Assembly: GCA_021324305.1 (NCBI GenBank)
Contig: JAJPJI010000004.1
Coordinates: 1-64,000 of the forward strand
Direction of reading: 5' to 3'
Length of the DNA stretch: 64,000 nt
From: Gammaproteobacteria bacterium
GTDB taxonomy: Bacteria > Pseudomonadota > Gammaproteobacteria > DSM-16500
Shown here: positions 9,994-20,226 of the stretch, piece by piece
Position numbering within the stretch: position 1 is the first letter of the stretch
Layout of the letters: every line of letters starts with the position of its first letter
The notes under the pieces: model-generated
What the model was told of the DNA's origin: nothing
Seen by the model: the letters and a program-made list of their open reading frames with translations, nothing else
The model's database searches: none
Program-made: the position numbers and the translations under genes

Positions 9994-11289
9994 ATGCAAG
10001 TATCAGTTGAAAAAATTAGCAACGTAGAGCGACGTCTGACCATTGTTGTGCCTGTTAATCAAGTGGAAGAGGCATATACGAGACAAATCAATAAGTTTGC
10101 GAAAAACGCAAACATCAAGGGCTTTCGTCCCGGCAAGGCGCCCATGTCATATATCCAGCAGCGTTTTGGTGATGATGCCCGAAAAGAGGCGTTAAGTGAT
10201 GTTATTCAGAATGCTCTTTATCAGGCTCTTACCGAAAAGAATCTTAGACCTGTTAGTACTCCGCAAGTTGAGCCTAAAGTAACTGCACCCAATCAGCCGC
10301 TTGAATTCATTGCTTCATTTGAAGTGATGCCAGATATTGAAAGTGTTAAATTCTCAATAGATTCGATAGAAAAGCTGAAGGTTGAAGTCAAGCAGGAAGA
10401 TATCGATCACGTATTGCAGCAATTGTTGAAACAATACACAAAGTGGAGCGTTGTAGACCGGCCTGCCGCAATGAAGGATCGTGTCATCATAGACTATCAT
10501 GCTATTTTTGAGGGTCAGGAAGACAAGGAAAACAAAATCCAGAATTTCCCTCTTGAGCTCGGCAGTAATGTCATGCTCCCGGGTTTTGAAGACGGTTTGG
10601 TTGGCGTAAAAGCAGGAGAGGAAAAGAAATTGAGCCTGGCTTTCCCGGCGGATTTCGCTGTGCAGGAGAGAGCAGGAAAGGCAGTGGACTTTGTCATCCA
10701 TGTTAAACAGGTACTTGAGGCAGAGACACCCAAAATGGATGCAGGTTTTATCCAGAAGCTGGGTGTAAAGAGCGGAATAGAAGATGATTTAAAACAACAA
10801 ATTAAACAATCACTTGAATTGGAACGTGACAGGCTGGTCAAAGAGAAGCTGAAAGAGCAGGTTTTCAAGCATCTGCTTGAGCAGAATCAGCTGGATGTGC
10901 CAAGTGCTCTTGTCAATCGAGAAGCTAAAAATATTCATGACGAAATTTATCAGCATCAGCATCATGATCATCATCAACATTCTGATGAAGAAATGTCAAC
11001 GTTCAATGAGATTGCCAAAAAACGCGTAGCCCTCGGTTTATTAATCGCTGAGTATGCGAAACAGGCTAATCTCAAGGCTGATAAAGATCGCGTTCGCCAG
11101 CGAATCCAGGAGATTGCGTCTGTTTACGAAAAGCCCGAAGAAGTAATCGAATGGCTATCATCCGATGAGCGGCGTGCTGGTATCGAAGCTCAAGTGATGG
11201 AAGATCAGGTGATGGACAAGCTGATAGAAAGCATTCCAGTTACTGAGAAAACAATGAGTTATGCTGAACTCAAGGGTATACGTGTATAA
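9994..11289 (+). CDS. tig: Trigger factor
   Basis: NIKGFRPGKAPMSYIQQRFG signature and FKBP-like middle domain; upstream of clpP-clpX-lon. Confidence 0.95.
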   Translation: MQVSVEKISNVERRLTIVVPVNQVEEAYTRQINKFAKNANIKGFRPGKAPMSYIQQRFGDDARKEALSDVIQNALYQALTEKNLRPVSTPQVEPKVTAPNQPLEFIASFEVMPDIESVKFSIDSIEKLKVEVKQEDIDHVLQQLLKQYTKWSVVDRPAAMKDRVIIDYHAIFEGQEDKENKIQNFPLELGSNVMLPGFEDGLVGVKAGEEKKLSLAFPADFAVQERAGKAVDFVIHVKQVLEAETPKMDAGFIQKLGVKSGIEDDLKQQIKQSLELERDRLVKEKLKEQVFKHLLEQNQLDVPSALVNREAKNIHDEIYQHQHHDHHQHSDEEMSTFNEIAKKRVALGLLIAEYAKQANLKADKDRVRQRIQEIASVYEKPEEVIEWLSSDERRAGIEAQVMEDQVMDKLIESIPVTEKTMSYAELKGIRV

Positions 11290-11340
11290 TTAATCATATA
11301 TACTCATATATTATGGTTATTTAGAATTTAAGGAAAAAAT

Positions 11341-11970
11341 ATGTCTGAAAAAATGATGAATCGCTCAATGATATCGTCCAATCTGGTGCCTATGGTGGTA
11401 GAACAAACAGCCAGGGGTGAGCGTGCATTTGATATTTATTCTAGACTACTTAAAGACCGGGTTATATTCTTGGGCGGTCCAATAGACGATTATGTGGCTA
11501 ACTTGATAGTTGCCCAATTATTGTTTCTTGAATCTGAAAACCCTGATAAGGATATCTCAATATATATTAATTCGCCCGGCGGTGTTGTGACAGCTGGCTT
11601 GGCCATTTATGACACAATGCAATTTATCAAACCTGATGTTAGCACAATGTGTGTGGGCCAGGCTGCCAGCATGGGTGCCTTATTGCTGGCTGGCGGTGCC
11701 CCAGGCAAACGTTATTGTCTTTCCAATGCGCGAGTTATGATCCACCAGCCATTGGGCGGGGTACAAGGTCAGGCTTCTGATATTGCCATACATGCTGAAG
11801 AAACCTTGAAAATTCGTGCCCGTTTGAACGATATACTCGCCAAGCATACGGGACAGCCTGTAGATGTTATTTCTAAAGATACGGATAGAGATCATTTTAT
11901 GAGCGCTGAAAGGGCCCAGGAATATGGTATCGTGGATAAAATCCTCGATTACCGGGTCAATAAGAAGTAA
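11341..11970 (+). CDS. clpP: ATP-dependent Clp protease proteolytic subunit
   Basis: [32 protein letters not shown] motifs. Confidence 0.98.
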   Translation: MSEKMMNRSMISSNLVPMVVEQTARGERAFDIYSRLLKDRVIFLGGPIDDYVANLIVAQLLFLESENPDKDISIYINSPGGVVTAGLAIYDTMQFIKPDVSTMCVGQAASMGALLLAGGAPGKRYCLSNARVMIHQPLGGVQGQASDIAIHAEETLKIRARLNDILAKHTGQPVDVISKDTDRDHFMSAERAQEYGIVDKILDYRVNKK

Positions 11971-12048
11971 TAATATAATTATGGGCTCAGTTGATTTTGT
12001 GTAAATCATCCCTATCTATATAGATATATAACTGAAGAGGCTTTGACT

Positions 12049-13329
12049 ATGAGTAATGACCAGCGTGGCAATAGTGGAAGAGATAAGGTATTCCACTGCT
12101 CATTTTGTGGAAAAAGCCAGCACGAAGTACGCAAGCTCATTGCGGGACCATCTGTTTATGTTTGCGATGAATGTGTTGCGTTATGCAACGATATAATCAA
12201 CGAAGAAACACGTGAAGATAAACCAGCTACACCTGCTGATACCTTGCCAAGGCTTCCTGCGCCTACAGAAATCCGCAAGACATTAGATGAATATGTCATT
12301 GGTCAAACCCAGGCAAAAAAAGTGTTGTCTGTGGCTGTATACAATCACTACAAACGTTTGCGTACACATAGCAAACAAGATGATGTTGAGTTAAGCAAAA
12401 GTAATATCCTGCTTATCGGCCCAACGGGAAGCGGAAAGACATTAATGGCAGAGACACTGGCACGCCTATTGAATGTTCCGTTTGTTATTGCTGATGCGAC
12501 AACACTAACCGAAGCTGGCTATGTTGGTGAAGATGTTGAAAGTATTATACAAAAATTGTTGCAACGCTGTGAATATGACGTCTCAAAAGCACAAATGGGC
12601 ATTGTCTATATCGATGAAATCGATAAAATTTCTCGTAAGTCTGAAAATCCGTCTATTACCAGAGATGTTTCTGGTGAGGGCGTGCAGCAGGCGTTGCTCA
12701 AATTGATCGAGGGAACAATTGCTTCTGTTCCTCCACAGGGCGGCAGAAAACACCCGCAGCAGGAATTTATTCAGGTTGATACCCGAAATATCCTGTTTAT
12801 TTGCGGCGGTGCATTTGCAGGTCTTGAAAAGGTAATTCGTGACCGATCTGAAAAATCAGGCATTGGCTTTTCTGCGGAAATTCACGGTAAGGAGGATTCC
12901 AAAACAATTGGTGACTTGCTGCGTGAGGTAGAGCCGTCTGACCTGATCAAGTATGGTTTGATTCCGGAATTGATCGGTAGACTTCCGGTTGTTGCAACTC
13001 TGGAAGAGCTTGATAAGGATGCATTGGTCAGTATTCTGACGGAACCAAAAAATGCCTTGATAAAGCAATATCGTAAGCTTTTTGAAATGGAAGGTGTAGC
13101 GCTCGAATTCCGAGATGCGGCATTACATACCATTGCTGAGCGCTGCGTGGAAAAGAAAACTGGCGCCAGAGGCTTGCGATCAATTCTCGAGAAAACGTTA
13201 TTAGACATTATGTATGAACTTCCTTCCTTGAATCACGTTTCCAAGGTGATTATTGATGAAGCTGCAATCCATGGTGAAACAAAGCCAATCATAATTTACG
13301 AAAACCAGCAGCAATCAGCAGCTGAGTAA
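12049..13329 (+). CDS. clpX: Clp protease ATP-binding subunit ClpX
   Basis: Zn finger [11 protein letters not shown]...[27 protein letters not shown]. Confidence 0.98.
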   Translation: MSNDQRGNSGRDKVFHCSFCGKSQHEVRKLIAGPSVYVCDECVALCNDIINEETREDKPATPADTLPRLPAPTEIRKTLDEYVIGQTQAKKVLSVAVYNHYKRLRTHSKQDDVELSKSNILLIGPTGSGKTLMAETLARLLNVPFVIADATTLTEAGYVGEDVESIIQKLLQRCEYDVSKAQMGIVYIDEIDKISRKSENPSITRDVSGEGVQQALLKLIEGTIASVPPQGGRKHPQQEFIQVDTRNILFICGGAFAGLEKVIRDRSEKSGIGFSAEIHGKEDSKTIGDLLREVEPSDLIKYGLIPELIGRLPVVATLEELDKDALVSILTEPKNALIKQYRKLFEMEGVALEFRDAALHTIAERCVEKKTGARGLRSILEKTLLDIMYELPSLNHVSKVIIDEAAIHGETKPIIIYENQQQSAAE

Positions 13330-13381
13330 TAAATGACATATACTAAGTGTAGTGATCCAACTGAATATCGGAGGGATTAAT

Positions 13382-15811
13382 ATGACATCCATTCCAACTG
13401 ACACAACCAGTATGAGCATACCAGTATTGCCGCTTCGTGACGTGGTGGTATATCCCTTCATGGTAGTGCCTCTCTTTGTTGGGCGTGAACGCTCAATCAA
13501 GGCGCTTGAAGTAGCGATGGCTGCCGACAAGCAGATTCTGCTTGTTTCTCAAAAGAATGCGACAGAAGACCAACCCAGTGAAAAGACGATTTATCAGATT
13601 GGTACCCTAGCAACTGTATTGCAGTTATTAAAACTTCCGGATGGCACCGTCAAGGTATTGGTAGAAGGTGTAAAGCGCGGTCGCATCGTCCGTTTTGTGG
13701 AAAATCAGGATTATTTTCTGGCTGATGTTGAATTGCTTGAGGACGAAGGCACAACCGATCGCGAAGTTGAGATTTTTGTTCGTTCCCTGAAATCCCAGTT
13801 TGAGCAATATGTAAAATTAAATAGAAAAATCCCAGCCGAGATCATGGCTTCTATACTTGCAATTGATGATGGAGGCAGGCTGGGTGATACCATTGCTGCG
13901 CATCTAAGTATCAAGCTTGAAGACAAGCAGAAACTGCTCGAAATCGCGAGCCTGCCTAAACGTCTGGAAAAGTTGATGGCGCTGCTGGAAAATGAAATTG
14001 ATTTGCTTCAGGTTGAAAAGAAAATCCGTGGACGTGTTAAACGTCAGATGGAAAAGACCCAGCGCGAATACTATTTGAATGAGCAGATCAAGGCAATACA
14101 AAAAGAATTAAACGAAATTGAGAATGTTCCCAATGAGTTTGATGCACTTGCCAAGAAAATTGAACAGGCGGGGATGACTGCGGAAGCACGAGAAAAGTGT
14201 GAAGCTGAGTTAAATAAACTCAAATCCATGCCTATGCAATCTGCTGAGGCAACTGTTTCACGCAACTATCTGGATGTCATGCTTTCACTGCCCTGGAATA
14301 AACGCAGCAACGCCCGTGTTGATTTAAATGCGTCTGAAAAAGTCCTGGAAGAAGAACATTATGGGTTGAAAGAAGTCAAGGAACGCATTCTTGAATATCT
14401 TGCCGTACAGAAACGCGTCAAGAAAATCAAAGGCCCAATCTTGTGTCTAGTTGGTCCTCCGGGCGTGGGTAAAACTTCTTTAGGACAATCCATTGCGAAT
14501 GCAACCGGACGCAAGTTTGTGCGCATGTCACTCGGCGGTGTGCGAGATGAAGCTGAAATTCGGGGCCACAGACGTACTTATATCGGTGCAATGCCAGGCA
14601 AGATAATTCAGAAACTGGCGAAGGTTGGTGTGAATAATCCTTTATTTTTATTGGATGAAGTTGACAAAATGTCCATGGATTTTCGCGGTGACCCAGCTTC
14701 AGCCTTGCTTGAAGTACTGGATCCGGAACAAAACCATGCATTCAATGATCATTATCTTGAAGTTGATTATGATCTTTCCAGCGTCATGTTTATGGCGACA
14801 GCAAATACGCTGGACATACCGCCTGCATTGCGTGATCGTATGGAAGTAATACGTATCCCTGGTTATACAGAGGATGAGAAAGTAAATATTGCCCTGAGAC
14901 ACTTGATTCCCAAGCAGATTGAAGCTGCAGGTCTTAAGGCAGCGGAAATCGAAATACCTGCTGAAACGGTGCAGAACATTATCCGCTACTATACACGTGA
15001 AGCTGGTGTTCGCAATCTTGAGCGCGAAATCTCCAAGGTCTGCCGCAAGGTAGTGAAAGAAGTGCTCTTGAAAACCAAAGGTGAAAAAGCCAAGATTGAA
15101 CCAGATGATCTTGAGCATTATCTGGGTGTGAGACGCTTCCGTTATGATATCGCTGAGCAGCAGGATCAGATTGGTCAGGTCAAGGGGCTGGCATGGACTG
15201 AGGTGGGCGGTGAATTGCTGAGCATCGAAGCAATTGTTTTGCCTGGCAAGGGAAAAACAATCTACACCGGCCAGCTTGGTGAAGTCATGCAGGAATCCAT
15301 TCAGGCAGCGCTGTCTGTTGTCAGGGCGCGAGCAGCTTTCCTGGGCGTTCCAAAAAATTTCTTCGATAAACACGACTTGCATATTCATGTGCCTGAAGGG
15401 GCAACACCTAAAGATGGTCCCAGCGCCGGTATTAGCATGTGTACAGCACTGGTATCTGTTCTTACCAATCTTCCGGTTCGGGCAGATTATGCTATGACAG
15501 GTGAAATCACTCTGCGTGGTGAAGTATTGCCAATAGGTGGTTTAAAAGAAAAATTATTGGCAGCTCATCGCAGCGGAATTAAAAATGTCATTATTCCGGT
15601 TGAAAATGTCAAGGATTTGAAAGAGATTCCAGATAATATCAAGCAGGATTTGACAATCAAGCCAGTGCGCTGGATTGACGAAGTTCTCGGCGCAGCGATT
15701 AACGGATATCCGCAACGTTTGTCGCGTAAAAGTAAAAAGCTCAAATCTCCAATTGTTAGTGTTAACAAAAAAGAAAAAATACGCAAATCTGATAGAATCA
15801 GAACGCACTAA
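13382..15811 (+). CDS. lon: ATP-dependent protease Lon
   Basis: [23 protein letters not shown], and [17 protein letters not shown] catalytic Ser region. Confidence 0.98.
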   Translation: MTSIPTDTTSMSIPVLPLRDVVVYPFMVVPLFVGRERSIKALEVAMAADKQILLVSQKNATEDQPSEKTIYQIGTLATVLQLLKLPDGTVKVLVEGVKRGRIVRFVENQDYFLADVELLEDEGTTDREVEIFVRSLKSQFEQYVKLNRKIPAEIMASILAIDDGGRLGDTIAAHLSIKLEDKQKLLEIASLPKRLEKLMALLENEIDLLQVEKKIRGRVKRQMEKTQREYYLNEQIKAIQKELNEIENVPNEFDALAKKIEQAGMTAEAREKCEAELNKLKSMPMQSAEATVSRNYLDVMLSLPWNKRSNARVDLNASEKVLEEEHYGLKEVKERILEYLAVQKRVKKIKGPILCLVGPPGVGKTSLGQSIANATGRKFVRMSLGGVRDEAEIRGHRRTYIGAMPGKIIQKLAKVGVNNPLFLLDEVDKMSMDFRGDPASALLEVLDPEQNHAFNDHYLEVDYDLSSVMFMATANTLDIPPALRDRMEVIRIPGYTEDEKVNIALRHLIPKQIEAAGLKAAEIEIPAETVQNIIRYYTREAGVRNLEREISKVCRKVVKEVLLKTKGEKAKIEPDDLEHYLGVRRFRYDIAEQQDQIGQVKGLAWTEVGGELLSIEAIVLPGKGKTIYTGQLGEVMQESIQAALSVVRARAAFLGVPKNFFDKHDLHIHVPEGATPKDGPSAGISMCTALVSVLTNLPVRADYAMTGEITLRGEVLPIGGLKEKLLAAHRSGIKNVIIPVENVKDLKEIPDNIKQDLTIKPVRWIDEVLGAAINGYPQRLSRKSKKLKSPIVSVNKKEKIRKSDRIRTH

Positions 15812-15832
15812 TATTCAAATCTCTTGCTAATT

Positions 15833-15870
15833 GCCATCCTCGGATTAACACCGGGGGTGGCTTCATTTTA
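15833..15870 (+). terminator. Probable rho-independent terminator after lon
   Basis: GCCATCCTCGG-attaaca-CCGGGGGTGGC (with G-U pairs) followed by TTCATTTTATTT. Confidence 0.65.
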
Positions 15871-15947
15871 TTTAGCGTAGTACATAGCGGTGGTGATAAT
15901 GATGATCGTCCTGGACGTTGGAGAGTGAAGCCAGGAGAGTGCAAAAC

Positions 15948-16022
15948 ATGCAGTATAAAGCGAGAATGGCTTCCGCAATATTGGTTTTTACGCTTCTATC
16001 GTTCTCTACATTCGGCCTGTGA
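15948..16022 (+). CDS. Possible micro-ORF (24 aa hydrophobic peptide)
   Basis: AGGAG upstream of ATG; MQYKARMASAILVFTLLSFSTFGL stop. Confidence 0.25.
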   Translation: MQYKARMASAILVFTLLSFSTFGL

Positions 16023-16323
16023 GCCAGCGTGGCTGTTTCAACTTCTTCGTGCTCATTTCTCTTGCATGAACTGATGTGTTTACAAATAACATGAACTGCA
16101 TACAGCAGCCCGGATCATTTAGCTATGACTACGCATAATATGAATTTATAAGTCAATGAGTATCCTCTATGTAAATTTTCTTGTTTAGTTGCTTGACTGA
16201 ATGAGACGCTATTGGTATAAATCACACTTCGTTACGGGCTCTCGATTTACACGGAAAGTAAGTACCGGGCTTGTAGTTCGAATGTAGTAAGTTATGTTAA
16301 CCATGGATAGAGAGATAAATCGT

Positions 16324-16608
16324 ATGAATAGAACAGAATTAATCGACCTGATTTCTGAGAAAGCTGAACTGACAAAGGCATCTGCATCCCGTGCGCTGGA
16401 TGCTTTACTTGAAGGTGTCACGATTTCCTTGCAAAAAGGGGATCCAGTTGTATTAGTAAATTTTGGTACGTTTACTGTTAAAGTGCGAGCAGCTCGAGAG
16501 GGTCGAAATCCTTCTACAGGTGAAAAGATTAAGATTAATGCAGCAAAGGTAGTGGGCTTCAAAGCTGGAAAAGCTCTTAAAGAAGCCGTTAAAGAAACAG
16601 CAAAATAA
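16324..16608 (+). CDS. hupB: DNA-binding protein HU
   Basis: [32 protein letters not shown]...[22 protein letters not shown]. Confidence 0.95.
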   Translation: MNRTELIDLISEKAELTKASASRALDALLEGVTISLQKGDPVVLVNFGTFTVKVRAAREGRNPSTGEKIKINAAKVVGFKAGKALKEAVKETAK

Positions 16609-16630
16609 TGGTGTGTAATTCATTATTGCT

Positions 16631-16703
16631 GGGTGCTTAGCTCAGCTGGTAGAGCGGCGCCCTTACAAGGCGTAGGTCGGGGGTTCGATCCCCTCAGCAC
16701 CCA
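16631..16703 (+). tRNA. tRNA-Val (TAC anticodon)
   Basis: GGGTGCT/AGCACCC acceptor, anticodon loop CTTACAA, GGTTCGATCC T arm. Confidence 0.95.
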
Positions 16704-16761
16704 AAAAAAATTTTTTAATATATTGTGTATTTGGTGAAAATGTTATAAAAAGCTTTTCCAA

Positions 16762-16835
16762 GGAGTGGTAGTTCAGTTGGTTAGAATACCGGCCTGTCAC
16801 GCCGGGGGTCGCGGGTTCGAGTCCCGTCCACTCCG
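16762..16835 (+). tRNA. tRNA-Asp (GTC anticodon)
   Basis: GGAGTGG/CCACTCC acceptor, CCGGCCTGTCACGCCGG anticodon arm, GGGTTCGAGTCCC. Confidence 0.95.
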
Positions 16836-16893
16836 TTTAAATAATGCTCAAGTTAATCCTTCATTGAATCTTGTCTGAATGGCAGATTTCGGG

Positions 16894-16954
16894 CCGGAAG
16901 CCAAAAGGCTTCTGGTATGGAAGGAAGAGCCCTGCACCGGCTTAGGGAAGCCGG
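16894..16954. other. Two adjacent stem-loops in the ppiD leader
   Basis: CCGGAAGCC-AAAA-GGCTTCTGG and CCGGCTT-AGGG-AAGCCGG. Confidence 0.6.
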
Positions 16955-17031
16955 AGGTAAAAATTCATGGTCTGCTGGAAAGCATATCTTGGTGACAAAG
17001 AGTGCTTTTATTGTGATTAATAGAGGAAAAA

Positions 17032-18933
17032 ATGCTTCAAACCATTCGTGAGCATACACAAGGTTGGATAGCAGGTGTCATCATTACCATCATTATTCTG
17101 ACGTTTGCTTTATGGGGTATACATAGTTATTTCGTCGGAGGCGGGGGTAATACAAATATTGCTCAAGTGAATGGTGTCGACATTTCAAAAGAGCAGCTCG
17201 CAGTTGCATATGAACGGCTGCGTCGTCAGGTTCAAAACCAGTACGGTTCCAATAATCCCATTACCTCAAAAGATGAGTCTGGCCTTAAGAATCGTGCCTT
17301 ACAGGCTCTGATAGATCTGGAAGTCTTGAAGCAGGCTTCAAATGCGCAGGGATATCTTGTATCCGATCGGCAAATTGATAATTATCTGCAAAGCATGCCT
17401 GAATTCCAGGTGAACGGTCAGTTTTCCTTTGACCGGTTTCAGGAAATTCTGTCATCAACACTATTATCTACGAGTGAATTCCTTGATTTGATCAAGACCA
17501 ATTTACTGATTGATCAACCAAAACTGGGTATTGTTTTTACTTCGTTTGCCTTACCTAATGAAACCGAGAACACGGTCGCTCTGGTTAATCAGGAAAGAGA
17601 TATTGAATACATCAATATTCCCATGCAATATTTTCTTAACCAGCCAATTGTCATATCACCGCAAAAAATCCAGGCGTATTATGAACAGAATAAAAATGAT
17701 TTCATGACGCCTGAACAGATGAATGTTGAGTACATCCAGCTGTCACTAAAGGATCTTTCGACAAAAATTAATCCTACCGATACAATGTTGAGAAGTTTTT
17801 ATAACGAAAATATAAATTCATATACTCAGCCTACGCAGTGGAAATTTGCCAGTGTTGAAATACCTGTGCCTGCTTCCGCTACACAGGATGATATCAAGCA
17901 GCTGCAGAAAAAAGCCTCAACCATGGCACAGAATATTAAAAACGGCGGTGACATAGCCAGGATTGCGCGAGAATATTCAGCCAACATGGTAACCGAGGGC
18001 TGGATGACATTGGGTCAGGTACCAGCCGAGCTGCAAAAAGCGGTAGCATCACTGGCCAGACCTGGCGATACATCTGAGCCATTCAAGACCAGCAAAGGGC
18101 TGATGGTCGTAAAGGCGATTGATATCCAGGAGCCTAAAATGCAGCCATTTGAAGCGGTGAAGGATAAAGTCAAAGATACGTATGTGCATCAGCATGCTGA
18201 AGAAAAATTTTCTGAATTACGTGATCAATTGGCTGACCTGACTTATGAGCACCCGGATTCATTACAGTTAGCTGCCAAGACATTAAACCTTCCTATACAA
18301 ACAAGTGAATTGTTTACCAAGGAAAAGGCGGGTAAGGACATATCCCAATACAAAAAAGTACGTGACACTGCATTCAGTAATGATGTCATGAATCTGCAGA
18401 ATAACAGCGATGTTATTCAGCTCAATCCGGAAACCGTTATTGTATTGCGAATGAAATCACATGTTGCTTCTACCTTGCTGCCGCTTGGTGAGATTTCGAA
18501 ACAGATCGAAGAAAAATTAAAAAACCAGGAAGCAGATTCCAGATTATCCAAATTTGCTGAAGATTTGCAGGCAAAACTTCAAGCTGGTGCAGATCCACAA
18601 CAAATTGCAAAGTCATATAAGTTCAAATGGAATAGCACCGGTTTTCTGGGTCGTTACTCTACAAAAGTAGATACTGCGGTCCTGGATCTGGCTTTCCGCT
18701 TGCCTAATCCTGCTGCCATGCAAAATAAGATACCTTATGGTATGACGCGTGTGCCAAGCGGCTATGCTATTGTTGCATTGAAAGCTGTAAAAAATGGAAC
18801 GGTAACAGATAAGAAGCAATTATCAGTATTTGCTGAACAAATACAAAATAGTGACGGCTTGCTTGAATATGAGCTATATAAGCGCAGCCAGACAAATGCC
18901 GCCAAAATCAAGGTAACCAGTCCTAATTCATAA
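17032..18933 (+). CDS. ppiD: Periplasmic chaperone / peptidyl-prolyl isomerase PpiD (SurA_N, parvulin)
   Basis: N-terminal TM anchor, SurA_N-like region, parvulin-like domain GWMTLGQVPAELQKAV; located downstream of hupB. Confidence 0.88.
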   Translation: MLQTIREHTQGWIAGVIITIIILTFALWGIHSYFVGGGGNTNIAQVNGVDISKEQLAVAYERLRRQVQNQYGSNNPITSKDESGLKNRALQALIDLEVLKQASNAQGYLVSDRQIDNYLQSMPEFQVNGQFSFDRFQEILSSTLLSTSEFLDLIKTNLLIDQPKLGIVFTSFALPNETENTVALVNQERDIEYINIPMQYFLNQPIVISPQKIQAYYEQNKNDFMTPEQMNVEYIQLSLKDLSTKINPTDTMLRSFYNENINSYTQPTQWKFASVEIPVPASATQDDIKQLQKKASTMAQNIKNGGDIARIAREYSANMVTEGWMTLGQVPAELQKAVASLARPGDTSEPFKTSKGLMVVKAIDIQEPKMQPFEAVKDKVKDTYVHQHAEEKFSELRDQLADLTYEHPDSLQLAAKTLNLPIQTSELFTKEKAGKDISQYKKVRDTAFSNDVMNLQNNSDVIQLNPETVIVLRMKSHVASTLLPLGEISKQIEEKLKNQEADSRLSKFAEDLQAKLQAGADPQQIAKSYKFKWNSTGFLGRYSTKVDTAVLDLAFRLPNPAAMQNKIPYGMTRVPSGYAIVALKAVKNGTVTDKKQLSVFAEQIQNSDGLLEYELYKRSQTNAAKIKVTSPNS

Positions 18934-18977
18934 CGTTTGGATGTTATTTCGTCTAACGCATTCTGTTGGAGGAGAGG

Positions 18978-19598
18978 TTATCTTTTCCTGAAGACTGAAC
19001 CCCAGGCACAAAATTCAGCTTTTCCTTGGATACCTCTATTTATAGGAAAATAACAACGGTGCATTTCTATCAGTTCAAAATATGGCTCAATATCAGAAAC
19101 AATTTCTTGGGCTGTCAGATAGGGTGGTGATTTGACACCTGTTGTTCGCATAATCATGTCTGACTGGTCCTCGCTGCAGGAAATATTTATCCAATGTCCA
19201 TTCGTGCTGCATATGCTTGCTACATGCTCTACAAATTCCTGCCTTTGTTGTGCCTGAAATACATGAAAGACGGCACAATCATAAATGACATTAAAAACAG
19301 ACAGCTTGCGCCAATCTTTCAAAAAATCCATGATTTGAAAATTAATCGCTAATCCGGCCTGAGCAGATTTGTTTTTCGCAAACTCTATGGCAGTCGGTGA
19401 AAGATCAATTGCACTCACCTTGAATCCTGCATTGGCAAGCCACAAGGCGTTGGTTCCAAGTCCGCAGCCAATTTCGAGAACGGTCTCACCGGGAGAAATG
19501 TATGACATAAATAGACGCTGCATTTCCTGCTGCGGTAATCCGTTTTCCCACGGGGTGTCATTTTTTTTGTAACGTATATCCCAATCGTTATGTTGCAT
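18978..19598 (-). CDS. Class I SAM-dependent methyltransferase (TPMT-like)
   Basis: WDIRYKKNDTPWENG, VLEIGCGLGTNALWLA motif I. Confidence 0.8.
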   Translation of the reverse strand: MQHNDWDIRYKKNDTPWENGLPQQEMQRLFMSYISPGETVLEIGCGLGTNALWLANAGFKVSAIDLSPTAIEFAKNKSAQAGLAINFQIMDFLKDWRKLSVFNVIYDCAVFHVFQAQQRQEFVEHVASICSTNGHWINISCSEDQSDMIMRTTGVKSPPYLTAQEIVSDIEPYFELIEMHRCYFPINRGIQGKAEFCAWGSVFRKR

Positions 19599-20212
19599 TA
19601 TGATGCATCCGACATGAGTCTCGTGACGCGCGCGTATAATTCACTGTTTGTTGAAATTAAATCCAGCATGGGAAGATCATTGTCCAGCTGATGCTGCTGA
19701 TAATGACGCATGGCATCATGAACATGGTTAATGTCTTTGATCTTGAAAGAGGGATTATTGAAAATCTGATTGATGCACTCGGTGCCTTCTTCGAGAGTTT
19801 CTACAATTTTATCACTTAATGATTCAACAAAAGGATGTATCCAGTTGTCGACCGGAACACCTAATAATGATGTCTCTGCCTTGTGATAATGGGTATTTTT
19901 GGGCGCCAGTGTAATGACCGGAATGGAATTAAATTTGGCCCACATCATTTCTGCGCCAACACCCAGGCCGCGGCGGTTGCGCGCATCGACAAAGACAATA
20001 TTGCTGCAATAAACTTGCAGCATGTCGCGTCCAAAAACAGAATGCTGGTCCGACAAGTCATCACTGCGAAACGCTGGGTTTAAAAATGAGATCAGATAGT
20101 CTGGAAGGTGATTTCTTAATATCTCCATTTCATTATGCGACCAATATGATTCATGGAGTTCATGGCCTTTTTGTATGCTTCCTGCGAGGTATATCGCAAT
20201 CTTGGATTTCAT
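19598..20212 (-). CDS. Nucleoside 2-deoxyribosyltransferase-like protein
   Basis: IYLAGSIQKG N-terminus, DARNRRGLGVGAEMMWAKFNSIPVI; fold-level similarity only. Confidence 0.5.
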   Translation of the reverse strand: MKSKIAIYLAGSIQKGHELHESYWSHNEMEILRNHLPDYLISFLNPAFRSDDLSDQHSVFGRDMLQVYCSNIVFVDARNRRGLGVGAEMMWAKFNSIPVITLAPKNTHYHKAETSLLGVPVDNWIHPFVESLSDKIVETLEEGTECINQIFNNPSFKIKDINHVHDAMRHYQQHQLDNDLPMLDLISTNSELYARVTRLMSDAS

Positions 20213-20226
20213 TTAGCGCCTCAAAT

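Noticed and set aside
14699-15388. 229 aa antisense ORF inside lon
   Set aside because: Fully within a well-conserved lon frame; no independent coding evidence.
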